This document shows, piece after piece, positions 12,790 through 22,304 of a stretch of DNA of 64,000 bases. Below the pieces are notes generated by a model that saw only the letters and a list, made by a program, of their open reading frames with translations, was not told where the DNA came from and did not search any database. How positions within the stretch are numbered: the first letter of the stretch is position 1; each line of letters starts with the position of its first letter. Origin of the DNA: Dactylonectria macrodidyma (lineage: Eukaryota; Ascomycota; Sordariomycetes; Hypocreales; Nectriaceae); contig JAGMUV010000057.1 in the NCBI GenBank assembly GCA_020744425.1, forward strand, positions 86,439 through 150,438. The letters are read 5' to 3'. The position numbers and the translations under genes were made by a program.

Positions 12790-13265
12790 TATAGTCTTCT
12801 TTACTCTTCTAATTTCATCCCAATATTAGACTTAATTATTCATCCTATTATTAACTCAGAGCATTATCACGCCAGCATACCAATAGAGCATCATATTCCT
12901 CCACCTTCTTACTTTCGTAATGATTAACTTCGTGCTTGATTATTCATCCCCATCATCAACTCGGAGCATCATCACGCCGGCATACCAATAGAGCATCATA
13001 TTCCTCCACCCTCTTCCTTTCGTGATGATTAACTTCGTGCTTGATTATTCATCCCCATCATCAACTCGGAGCATCATCACGCCGGCATACCAATAGAGCA
13101 TCATATTCCTCCACCCTCTTCCTTTTATAATGATTAACTTCGTGCTTGATTATTTATCCTGTCATCAACTCGGAGCATCATCACGCCGGTATACCAGTAG
13201 AGCATCATACTCCCCCACCCTCTTATTCATATAGTCGCTACAGTATTGATATACCAATAGATTAA
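12790..13265. repeat. 105-bp tandem satellite, about 4.3 units
   Basis: The landmark GCC(A/G)G(C/T)ATACCA recurs at 12871, 12976, 13081 and 13185, giving periods of 105, 105 and 104 bp. Each unit has the blocks TCATCAACTCGGAGCATCAT and CCACCCTCTT. The middle units are nearly identical; the outer ones are degenerate, as expected for unequal exchange. No terminal structure suggests a transposon. Confidence 0.9.
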
Positions 13266-14564
13266 AATATCCCTTCACCCTCTTTCGTTATAATAGTAAT
13301 AGCGATAGACACTCATGTGATTGACATAATACACACTACGTTAATCCATCTACCTATCATAGTGCTCGGCTCTCATACTTGTTTTTTTTTCCCTACGCGT
13401 TAATATCTTAGTCAATTCTTCGTAATCGTGGAAAAAGCAATTCTATTCAATAGCTACATTGATTGATCACTTCCGCTGTGCAAGTATCCACTTGGCAGGG
13501 ATCAAGGCTCTTAACTTAACATGCTTTACGACGATCGGCAACATGTGCTGACGTTTTAGCCAATCCTTTGTACTCACGGAAAAAGCAAATCTATTCACTA
13601 TCTACATTGATTGATCAATTCAATTATGCGAGTATCCACATCGGCAGGGATGGTAGCTTTTGGCTAAAAATGCTGGATGGAGATCGGCGATGCCACATCC
13701 TCTCTGCGCTATGAAATACAGTATCTTCAGTGAGTGGTATCAATTTGTGCATTATATATAATACAATTTAATCAATTATAAATATCAGATGTGTTTCTCC
13801 TTTATTTTATACATTTGCATGCTAATCTTACAGGCTTATCTTACAATTACTCTCTCTCTCTCTCTCTCTCATTCTTACACACAGAGTTATAATCTTAACT
13901 GCTCTCCCATTTTTTATTAAAACATTTGCCAATTTAATATATCATGCCTTCATTAACTTCTACCTTGTAAAGGCTATAGCAGTGGAAGGAGTGGAAGGAG
14001 TGGAAGGTTATTAGTGGAACTCGGCGATTGTGGGTCAAGGAATTGACCAATCAGAAAAGGGATTGAAGATTCAGAAAGAGCAGGAAAAGACAATTAGAAA
14101 GGTAGTCGGTTTGATGTGATTGGTTGAGAAATGCATGTATTGATGATGATAATCCTTCAGGACTGGCTAGAGAAAAGCCCCAGCTTTATAGAGAGATTGC
14201 TGTCCAGTCACATGTCCAATCTAACAGGGGATTTGGACAATTTGTCATAGTAAAACCGGGTAAGACGTGTCCCGAGTTTTAGGACTGTTGGACGTATGTC
14301 TGATGCTTGAACTCTAACCTTATTAAAGGTTCTTATTATAGATATCCTTTGTAGTTATAGTATAAGGAAGGTAGGCTTTCTGAGGCATAATATATACCAT
14401 TATAAAGCTAAAAATCAGGAGATTTTGAATATGTTATTTATAGTCTTATCTGATAAGAGCTAAAGGAGATATTTCCTTATCAGTTATATATTTTATATAT
14501 AAGGACTTTACATACCTCAAATTCTACCTTAACTTCTACTCTTAGCAGTCATCCCCCTCCGCGC
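13266..14564. other. AT-rich intergenic DNA with a 148-bp duplication and simple repeats
   Basis: No gene is seen. A two-copy tandem duplication with a 148-bp offset spans about 13405-13700: GGAAAAAGCAA at 13430 and 13578, each followed by CTACATTGATTGATCA and GGCAGGGAT. A (CT)n tract lies at about 13850-13870, and three copies of GTGGAAGGA follow near 13984-14008. The last 500 bp are the upstream region of the gene at 14565; no core promoter element is distinct. Confidence 0.7.
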
Positions 14565-16019
14565 ATGCCTTATGACTCTCAGAAAAACCTTGGTAGTGAT
14601 ATGACCATGTCCTTTTTTGGTCAGCTGGATACCCCAACGCGGTTTCCTACATCAGATGAGCAACTCATAAAGAGCCTTAATGTTGAAGCTCTTAGCAGGG
14701 TTTTCCTTCCGCCCCCTCCCTATATGACACTGCCTGAATATTCTGTGCTGCGTCGTGAAGGGTATCGATCCCCTGACCCACTGCCGATTTACTTTAGTCT
14801 CAACCTCTCTGTCTATAACCAGCAGATTGTTGAATCAGAGTGGGAGAATCAGTGGTTCCATTTCACTGGCAAAGTACACCCCTATGCACTGGAGTGGGTG
14901 CTGCGGGAGCCTGATGTTTTCACCGATGAAGATGGTGACGGCGAAGTGTACAAGGTTCCAGTTGTTCTCATACGCGACTTTGGATACCAAGCGTAAGCAG
15001 ACTTATCAATTTCCCTTAGCTCGAGTTCGACTATCGCGCTTGCCACTAATGTAACTATCAGCATTGACCCACGAACTCTTTGCAATGGTGAGGGCTTTCC
15101 ACTTATCCAACCGGTTGTTTCTTTGACCGGGCAGGTTCTCGGGACAGGTCAAACCCACTTGATTAAGGACTCTGTCCCGCTGTTAGATGATGCGCAGCTG
15201 AGATGCTGTGCATTTATCCAGTGCTGTACCTACATCACGCCGGGTCAGCCATCAAAGAGCCCTTTCAAAGGCTTCCACCCCTTTCAAGTTTTTATTCTCT
15301 TTCCTATTCGCGCTTTGCCGTTCTCTCTCCTCTGCAAGAAGATGGCAGACAGGAAAGATACACAGTTTGTTCCGGGTGTTCCCTTCAACTGCGTCGGCAA
15401 GATTGTTGGCCTGCTTGACCATCGTCTTATGGCGACTGCACTTCCAGTTAATGAGAGGGACTATGTTTTCATCGTCGTTCCCGACACTTGGACATTTCCG
15501 GACAAGAGCACGCCACCTGTACCTGCTTCTAACACAGTCTCCCCCTCTAAAACCGAACCTAGCCCATCCTAAGCTAGCGGCTTCGCAGCAATTAGGTCTA
15601 TGTTCAAGTCTCCCTCAAAGAAAGGTTCACAGGCGCAACAGTCACAATCACAACCATCAAAATCGTCACAGGGAGGTCCATCCCAACAACCCCCTACTCC
15701 ATCTCAGAACAAACGGCCTGCAATCTCCGCATCTCAATCATCTCCGTCAAGTTCAAACAGTCCCGCCCCCAAGAGACTCAGGAGGTCTAATGTGCCTACC
15801 GCAACATCTCCAGTCATTGCAGGGTCGCCTGTCTCCCCTTTAACATCCGTAGACTCTGATGAAAACGATAACCATGAAGAAGGTGAAGCGAAGGAAAACG
15901 AGGACTCTCGATCACCTAACATATCTGCCACACTCCGAGCCTCCGTTCGTCCTAATATGAGGTCATCAACTACCGAACCAAATGGCAGGAACAAGAGACA
16001 TCCAACAAAGAGACTTTAA
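14565..16019 (+). pseudogene. Unknown two-exon gene, frame split by one TAA
   Basis: I do not recognise the family. Exons 14565-14992 and 15062-15572 are joined over a 69-nt intron (GTAAGC ... CTATCAG) and encode 312 aa. The body is folded-looking, with motifs SEWENQWFHFTGKVHPYALE and LTGQVLGTGQ. After the TAA at 15570 the same frame stays open for 148 codons to 16019, encoding a Ser/Gln/Pro-rich, acidic and basic tail (PAPKRLRRSN) typical of a disordered nuclear protein. The stop is in TCC-TAA-GCT and could be a CAA changed to TAA, making the gene a recent pseudogene. Alternatively the 312-aa product is real and the tail is unused. No transposon motif is visible. Confidence 0.55.
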
Positions 16020-16751
16020 GTAGCATAGTATAGTGATAGTGTGTGGTACTCTGGGCTGTTGTATTGGGTTTGGAAAACTTATAGATTGATATGCGGGGGA
16101 AATAAGCGTGCGGTTTCAACACCAGTGCGAGTGAAAAAAGCCCAATGGTCTCAACACCAGGACATCTTGGCATGGCCGCTTCTTATACTCAAATTGACAA
16201 TTTTGCCTCTTTGATATTGCGACTGATGATCTCTGCTAGTCTCAGTCCCATGATCCCTGTCTCAATTATGACCCTCACCCCATTGGCTAGGTCTCTTAGC
16301 TCCGCATTAAGCTCTTCAAATCGTGTCACTCAAGATGGCGTCTGCTCCTCAAAGCCTGCTGCATAGTCTTATTGGCTACGCAAAAACAAAGGTAACACAC
16401 ACACGCGCCTTATTGGCCAAGCCTCTCTATCCACCCACCCAGAGCCGACCACTTAAAACCGCGCCCTCTTCTCAACACGTGCAACAACCCACTAGTGTAA
16501 AACAGGCTCTTGTTCCAACCTTCGTGCCGAAAGGCTACTCAGCGCAAGGGAGCCGCCAACTTGCCCATCACGCCCAGCTTCCAACTTCCAACTTCCAACG
16601 TCCCCCGGCGGACGTGCGCCTTCCCCTGTTGAATACTATGACTCTGATCGAATTGACCGTTACGGATCCATCGGGCTTTTAGTCCTAAAAAGGCTTAGCG
16701 CGATCAGACTCGGTGGACTTTCTGTCGGTGGGTGAATAATGTCACTGAACA
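16020..16751. other. Intergenic region with a retroelement-like start motif
   Basis: No gene is seen. A short frame begins at ATG 16638 (MTLIELTVTDPS) and ends at once. The same motif with changes (MPVIELTSTDPS) occurs at 31904, directly downstream of an LTR. It may be the first codons of a retroelement gag or another repeated gene. Confidence 0.4.
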
Positions 16752-18056
16752 CTAACTAACCTTCGCTATGCATAGCTCGGCCCCACTAGTTTCCCCTGGC
16801 GTAGACACCAAAAGTGTCTTGAAATTGGGGAAAAAGCTCCTACAAGCTTCATTAACCACCTGACCAGTATATCTAGTAAAGCACGGCCCAACTGATTTTA
16901 GATTCACGGATTCTATCGAAGTTGGGAGTATCCTCATCAGTGTTTTCCCGAGTTTTCCAATGGTCGCTTCAGTGCCATTATCTGGAACCTCATCTAGTAA
17001 ACTCCTCTCATCGGAATGGAGTGATACCTCGTCCACCACGACATCTTTCAGGGCTGAGAAATTCCTTAGGCTGGTAATCGTATGTTCAGAATTGAATTCA
17101 GTAAACGGAATCCCCTGAGCCAGCTCGATTTCCAGGTATTCCAAGGTGGACTCGCAAACTTTGAGCTCCTCGACAATTCTCTTAGGGCTTGGAGAGAAAT
17201 CATTCCGATAGAGTTCATAAATCGATGAAGCTGGCTGGAAGTATTGAAAGGCGAAGGACCTCAAATTCTGGCAAGCCAACACAACATTTCTCAGGTCACC
17301 AGATCCAAAGCTGCAACTAGAGAAGCGAAGATGTTTCAAATATGTTAGGTTCAGTTCCGCAGGGGCCGAGTAGCACATATCCGCGTATAGATGTTCAATG
17401 TTTGGTGAAATTTCTAAGAGCTCAGCGACGGCGCCTAAGTCAAAGCCCCCGGAGGTCGAACGGTGAACAAGGTGCAGTGTTTTCAAAGACTCTAGCACCG
17501 ACGATGAAGGAATAAATTTCCTAAATTGTCTCATACTTGAGCATTCCAAAGATAGTCTGTCCAAGTTAATAGCCGAACTGAAAAACACATCGAGTAGCAG
17601 CCCATGGTAAAGCGCAGTGTCGGCTCTGAGGTCTGCAGCTCGTTCATTGAAAATAATAGTAGCCCAATCATGGAGGAAACTACTATCTAGGCGCTCTGTT
17701 AGAGTATCAACGATAGGTATGTCATAGACACTTGGTCTTGTATAGAGGGTGAAGGCTGCCTGCTTTACATGACAAATTAATTTAGGATTCCGCGAGATAG
17801 ATCGCATAAAGGTAAAGAGCTTCCCTAGGAGGGGACTATCAGGGAAGATTTGAGGCATTGTTTCAAAAAGTGTATGGTACAACACCGGCATGACAATATC
17901 ATGGATTCGGCGTGACGTTCGAGCTAATCGGGACAGGGCCCCTTTGCTGTTGGGTTGGTATTCGATTTCCCAATCCCCCATGCAATGGGAACATAATGTA
18001 GTGCATATCATGTGGATGAGCTCATTCGGTAGTTGAAGTAACGAAACAGTAGTCAT
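16752..18056 (-). CDS. F-box domain protein
   Basis: Single-exon 434-aa protein. The start ATG at 18056 is chosen because the F-box begins right after it (VSLLQLPNELIHMICTTLC, residues 4-22); an in-frame ATG at 18128 adds 24 unrelated residues. The rest has irregular leucine-rich spacing (for example LDRLSLECSSM, LKTLHLVH, LTYLKHLRFSSCSF), the usual form of fungal F-box/LRR-like proteins. F-box proteins bind Skp1 in SCF ubiquitin ligases and select substrates; the target here cannot be guessed. No break is seen. The gene stands alone between the split unknown gene and a short LTR element. Confidence 0.75.
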   Translation of the reverse strand: MTTVSLLQLPNELIHMICTTLCSHCMGDWEIEYQPNSKGALSRLARTSRRIHDIVMPVLYHTLFETMPQIFPDSPLLGKLFTFMRSISRNPKLICHVKQAAFTLYTRPSVYDIPIVDTLTERLDSSFLHDWATIIFNERAADLRADTALYHGLLLDVFFSSAINLDRLSLECSSMRQFRKFIPSSSVLESLKTLHLVHRSTSGGFDLGAVAELLEISPNIEHLYADMCYSAPAELNLTYLKHLRFSSCSFGSGDLRNVVLACQNLRSFAFQYFQPASSIYELYRNDFSPSPKRIVEELKVCESTLEYLEIELAQGIPFTEFNSEHTITSLRNFSALKDVVVDEVSLHSDERSLLDEVPDNGTEATIGKLGKTLMRILPTSIESVNLKSVGPCFTRYTGQVVNEACRSFFPNFKTLLVSTPGETSGAELCIAKVS

Positions 18057-18128
18057 CGTGCTACCTGTAAAGTGGGCGTATGAAGAAGAAAAGAATTCGA
18101 AAAGGTCCAGAGGACGATTGTAGTACAA

Positions 18129-18422
18129 GGTTACTTGAGTAGCTGTATTGAATCACGTGCGGTCTGGAGCCGATGACTAGACAGCTAACTAGAATAAAAG
18201 CATGTTAATAAATGAGAAGTTCGACACAGACAAGGAAGACGCGAGGTAAAGTAGTGCTTGTTCTTTGACGTGGTCTGCAATGGGTATGGTAGACTATCTA
18301 AATGAAAGTATAATAAGATCAAAATACATACATTTATACTACACAGCTGCGTAGCCATCGTCCAATCGTTGACATAGTTACCTACAGTGGGGATGCGAAA
18401 CTTACGACACATCCGGAGCCAG
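18129..18422. other. Upstream region of the F-box gene
   Basis: No gene is seen. It ends with GCCAG (18418-18422), which is the left target duplication of the LTR element that follows. Confidence 0.6.
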
Positions 18423-18617
18423 TGATACGGAAAAGAGGCGATGGCCAGGGGCCAGAGGCCCTAGGGGGCACGAAGGGCCAGAAAGCTGCAATAGCAGGTG
18501 ATGGATTGTATTGTTGTATGAAGAATGATGAAGAAGAAGCAAAGTCAGAAGGGCCCTGCAGGCCCTTTTGAGGCATTGCTCACGTGACTGATGATCCTCA
18601 CGTGATTTCACGTATCA
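18423..18617 (-). repeat. LTR of the TRIM-like element (left copy)
   Basis: 195 bp, starts TGATACGG and ends CACGTATCA in plus orientation. It contains two CACGTGA motifs. It appears identical to 19266-19460. Confidence 0.9.
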
Positions 18618-18899
18618 TATGCCGCACACAAAAGAGACTCTACTGTCCTCAGTAGGCAAGACAAGGATAGAGCCTAGATCCATTTCCTTCCAAAGTTCCT
18701 TGCCAAATCCATCCGCGAGAAAATATGCCTCTCATACCGTAAGACGATCTTGTCTGCATTAGTCGGTCGGCCGGTCGGTCGGCTGCTTAGTGTTGCTGTT
18801 CAGGCCCAGCGAAGGGGACAGCTTTGAGGGGGATCGCCGGTATCCAAAGGAGTTGAACCAACGGGATCCAAAGGGTGCCGCGAGGGCTGTGGTGCCGCG

Positions 18900-19240
18900 A
18901 GGGCTGAGTGCTCAAGAGAGAGCCGGTGTTCGAGAGAGAGCCGGTGCTCAAGAGAGCTGGTGCTCGGGAGAGCTGGTGCTGAGACGGGCTGGTGCTCGGG
19001 AGAGAGCTGGTGCTGAGACGGGCTGGTGCTCGGGAGAGCTGGTGCTGACGGGCCGGTGTCAGGAGCGCAACTAAGGCGAGTCGGCTAAGATAGGCGATGC
19101 TTGAAGAAGCTGGTGCACAGAGGCTGGTGCCATCAAAGCCAGTATCGCAAAGCCATGGGCGACTGAAGCGGGTGCTGTCGAAGCTGGTGCTGTCAAAGCT
19201 GGTGCTGTCAAAGCTGGTGCTGTCAAAGCTGGTGACCAAG
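18900..19240. repeat. GC-rich minisatellite inside the TRIM-like element
   Basis: Irregular repeats of GAGCTGGTGCTCGG and GAGACGGGCTGGTGCTC at about 18930-19040 are followed by four 15-bp units AAGCTGGTGCTGTCA at about 19177-19235. Frames on both strands are open only because the repeat lacks stops. Confidence 0.8.
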
Positions 19241-19265
19241 ATGCAGCAGTGCAATTGCTACCATT

Positions 19266-19460
19266 TGATACGGAAAAGAGGCGATGGCCAGGGGCCAGAG
19301 GCCCTAGGGGGCACGAAGGGCCAGAAAGCTGCAATAGCAGGTGATGGATTGTATTGTTGTATGAAGAATGATGAAGAAGAAGCAAAGTCAGAAGGGCCCT
19401 GCAGGCCCTTTTGAGGCATTGCTCACGTGACTGATGATCCTCACGTGATTTCACGTATCA
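19266..19460 (-). repeat. LTR of the TRIM-like element (right copy)
   Basis: 195 bp, appears identical to the left copy. In the inferred minus orientation this is the 5' LTR, with the primer-binding-site candidate next to it. It is followed by the duplication GCCAG at 19461-19465. Confidence 0.9.
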
Positions 19461-19850
19461 GCCAGCCTAGTGTTACTATACCTCCACCAAATAAAAGCTT
19501 CATTTTCAAATAATTCTATGTAGCAAAATCAAATAAAAATCGATTAAATATTTATATTCATTGATCTGTAGTCCTTTGAATGAAACCTTTTAAGGTCTGC
19601 GGTGTTTTGTATACCAGCCCCGTGTGCGCACCACTGCTTGCATCCTGCGCTTCATTGAAAATATCATGTTTCGTAGCACCTCCTGCTCAATCTCTTCCCA
19701 CATATTAAGCGCGGCTTCGATAAGTCGCTGCTTGGATTCCCCTGTCTTGAGCATGGTCGAGAGCTCAGGGGATCTTTCGCAGATCCTTGTTTTAAGTATT
19801 GCCTATAGGATTTCAATAGGGTTGAGATCTAGGCTGTAGGGCGTGATACG

Positions 19851-20065
19851 TGTTGAATGTTGGAAGGTTCACCCTCAACTTCAGGATTAAGGTTCAGGAT
19901 TAAAGTTTGAAGTCTTAAACTTAGATCGTAGGACTTTCATCTAGGACTTTCTAGGACTCAAGTCCTAGAAGGAACCACTCAAAGATAAAAGGATCTCAAA
20001 GGTCCTTCGATGGCAAGAGAGGAAGATCAAGCAATACAACATCTTCTCACCTCAAAAATCTGACA
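19851..20065. repeat. Solo LTR, 215 bp, with 5-bp duplication
   Basis: The repeat starts TGTTGAATGTTGG and ends AAAATCTGACA. It is flanked by ATACG on both sides (19846-19850 and 20066-20070). The TG...CA ends plus the 5-bp duplication are the signature of an LTR retrotransposon reduced to one LTR by recombination. It sits inside the Tc1 relict region. Confidence 0.8.
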
Positions 20066-20152
20066 ATACGTGAAGAACCAGTCTTGGGCCTGATGCTTAA
20101 GACTGGCATTATATGCAACATCTCGTGAGGAAGGAGACCTTATACTCCCGTC
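20066..20152. repeat. Dispersed 85-bp repeat, copy 1
   Basis: TACGTGAAGAACCAGTCTTG followed by CTTAAGACTGGCATTATATG recurs with a few changes at 27650-27735. The unit is partly palindromic (CCAGTCTT / AAGACTGG). It is probably a piece of an LTR or MITE. The remainder up to 20330 has no recognised content. Confidence 0.7.
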
Positions 20153-21288
20153 CTCAACTGTAGTCTTAGCTCGTCATCCATCTTTCTAAATCTACATGGC
20201 GACCTCACTTTATGTGACCTCCGCGATATATTCGCATCAGGGCGGCCAGTCTATGACCTCCGCCCCTTCCATTCTCGCACCGTTCTAGCAGCTAGCCCAT
20301 CACCAATCGCGACTGAAAAAGAGTCAATTATCGTGCTCAAAGCGGCTATTTCTAGTGACAATTCGAGAAAGGTATTGCAAGCATTGGAGCAGAACTCGCG
20401 CAGTAGCGCCGCCAAGATCAGACTCTTCATTGCTGTAAAGAGGGACCATTGGAACGCGCTTGTGATAGTTGAAGGCGCTAAAATCATCTTTAAAACCCTC
20501 TTTAGAGTAACGCGGGTCTAGGTGTTCAGTCTAAATAGCCTCTCGTGCTAGGAACTGCCAGGGAAGTCACAATTGCAAAAAGATAACATACCGGCTTACA
20601 GAAGCCCCAAGTGCGTCTGTTGCCCTCACCTCGGGCTACTATAACTTCAACTAGAAGGTCCTAGACTCCCAAACGTCTGTAGATGTATACGCGTATTGCC
20701 TGACGAAGCTTAGGCGTTTCTTGCCGTAGCCTCGCTGATGAAGGGCCGGATAAGTGCATTAAAATGCATGATGCCTTCCTTTTCAAGGAACCTCAGAATA
20801 GTCTTTTCTGAATAGGTCAGACGGCCTCCTCGATCAATTACTTGATTTATATACGAAGGCCTTGCCCTATGACCCTTAGTACTTATCTCTTTTCTCGGTC
20901 TCCTAGCTTGCGTGGCCGGCCGGGCCTGGGTTGCTCTTGACCACTGTGTTAATCGCGATATCGCCGTACTACACCATAAACCGCAGATCGACTTAGCCCC
21001 TCATCACGCGCGATTGAGGCAATAGACATACCCGTAATGTAACTCTAAATAATCACCGTCGTCGTACATGGTGAATGATGTACTTGCAACACCATTCTGA
21101 CGTAAATTGGTCGCGCAATGAGTCGTTGAAGTTGATTGCTGATTATGGCGTAGGTGGAGGGAAAGCGTGGTACATGAAAATGTGTCGTAACTTTTGGACC
21201 CCGAGTCATCAGAAGTAATATTTGCTCTACATTTTCACAACTGTAATTCTTCAGGATTCTCCCTCCCTCACGGTCCTACATATATCAG

Positions 21289-21892
21289 CAGTGATCGGAA
21301 TGGTCTGGTATGGTCTGGTATGGGGGGTTAAACCATACCATACCAGCTGCTTACATAATAACCGGTATGGTATTACCGGTAAGACCAATAATACCATTAA
21401 TCTAGATGCCAAGACTGTTAAGACTGCTAAGAACGATGGTGAAAAGCTATAGAAGGACGAAAGAAAATGTATTATACTACTGGCTAGTGACCCAATGATT
21501 GATTAATTTGATAGTTGATATGTCTCGCCTTTTTTTTCTCTTGGTATTGATTGGAATTGTCGTTGGTGAGGGTGTAACCAATGGACGGGGAGACGGGGGG
21601 ATCACAATCGTTTCATATCGAGGATGTTTTGAGGCGGAAGTCGAGGTGGTGGAGGGGCGAACAGAGGTGCTAAGCCAAGAAAATTTTGACACTAAGGAGG
21701 CGCTAGCCAGTTTAGTCCATAACCCAGCTGCCTAGCGCCACCAATTTGGCCTATTTTTAGCCTATTTTAGCCTTACCGGTATGACTTGGTATACCGGTAA
21801 TACCATGGTATTGAGATTTCCTCAAACCATACCAAGTCTTGGCGGTATATACCATACCAATACCAACTCATACCAGACCATTCCGATCACTG
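21289..21892. mobile_element. Non-autonomous hAT-like element (604 bp)
   Basis: Perfect 24-bp terminal inverted repeats start CAGTGATCGGAATGGTCTGG (21289-21312 and 21869-21892). CAGTG is the common hAT terminus. Subterminal GGTATGGT and TACCGGTA motifs recur at both ends. Flanking 8-mers (TATATCAG and GTGAACGA) do not match, so there is no target duplication. The interior has only short frames and no transposase domain. Confidence 0.7.
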
Positions 21893-22304
21893 GTGAACGA
21901 CTACAGTTCATTTGGGAAAAGATCAATCCACTCCTTGAATACGTAGCGAAAGAATGTCAAGGCAGTTAGCGAGCTTGATATATTTGTTAGATACGTCAGA
22001 GGTGCAAGCTGCATAAAGAAGTCTGTTACGTTTATCATCTGCTGAGACGGCGGCCCGGTCTCAAAGGCCCGGATCCTTTAGATCCGGTCTTAAAAGAACC
22101 TTATTGTAGACCCTATGATGATAAGGGCATCTCTGTATAAAAAGGCCGCTGCGAGTCCTCGGTTAAAGATGAAATAGGGGAATACAGATCACATTCACTC
22201 TAATATTTGACAATATTTCAGACACGGCCAATTTACGCCTATGATCTCGACGTTGCAGACCCTCTTGAATGGTACAGTACAGTAGAATCAACATCAATTG
22301 GAAT
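21893..22304. other. hAT relict flank and unassigned sequence
   Basis: The last 100 bp (about 22215-22304) read as a decayed hAT transposase (DPLEWYSTVES) that continues beyond the insertion at 22313. The remainder includes a GC-rich block (CGGCCCGGTCTCAAAGGCCC at about 22049-22068) with no assignment. Confidence 0.4.

Larger units (their letters stand above)
18423..19460 (-). mobile_element. Short non-autonomous LTR retrotransposon (TRIM-like)
   Basis: Two direct repeats of 195 bp, TG...CA bounded (TGATACG ... CGTATCA), flank a 648-bp interior. The pair appears identical base for base on reading. The whole is bordered by a perfect 5-bp duplication GCCAG (18418-18422 and 19461-19465). On the minus strand a primer-binding-site-like TGGTAGCAATTGCAC starts 2 nt inside the LTR (from 19263 down), which sets the orientation. 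No gag, protease, integrase or RT is encoded; the interior is largely a GCTGGTGCT-based minisatellite. No good polypurine tract is visible. Identical LTRs imply a very recent insertion that needed enzymes from elsewhere. Confidence 0.88.
19560..21090 (-). pseudogene. Tc1/mariner transposase relict, split by insertions
   Basis: Reading the minus strand, 21070-20700 gives a helix-turn-helix of the Tc1 type (IASIARDEGLSRSAVYGVVRRYRD, then GRPRKLGDREKR) with several stops. The segment 19845-19560 gives the C-terminal DDE_3 part (YSLDLNPIEI, then ERSPELSTMLKTGESKQRLI). The middle of the enzyme is missing: the gap holds a 215-bp solo LTR and about 600 bp that does not match a transposase. It is long dead, and terminal repeats could not be found. 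Confidence 0.65.

Noticed and set aside
12790..13265. CRISPR-like regular repeats
   Set aside because: Tandem units directly abut with no unique spacers, the period is 105 bp, and the genome is eukaryotic.
13850..13870. CT tract as a promoter element of the gene at 14565
   Set aside because: It is 700 bp upstream within AT-rich repeat DNA; a simple microsatellite is the more economical reading.
18787..19414. Long frames on both strands inside the TRIM-like element
   Set aside because: They consist of minisatellite repeats without stops, are open on both strands and have no gag or pol motif.
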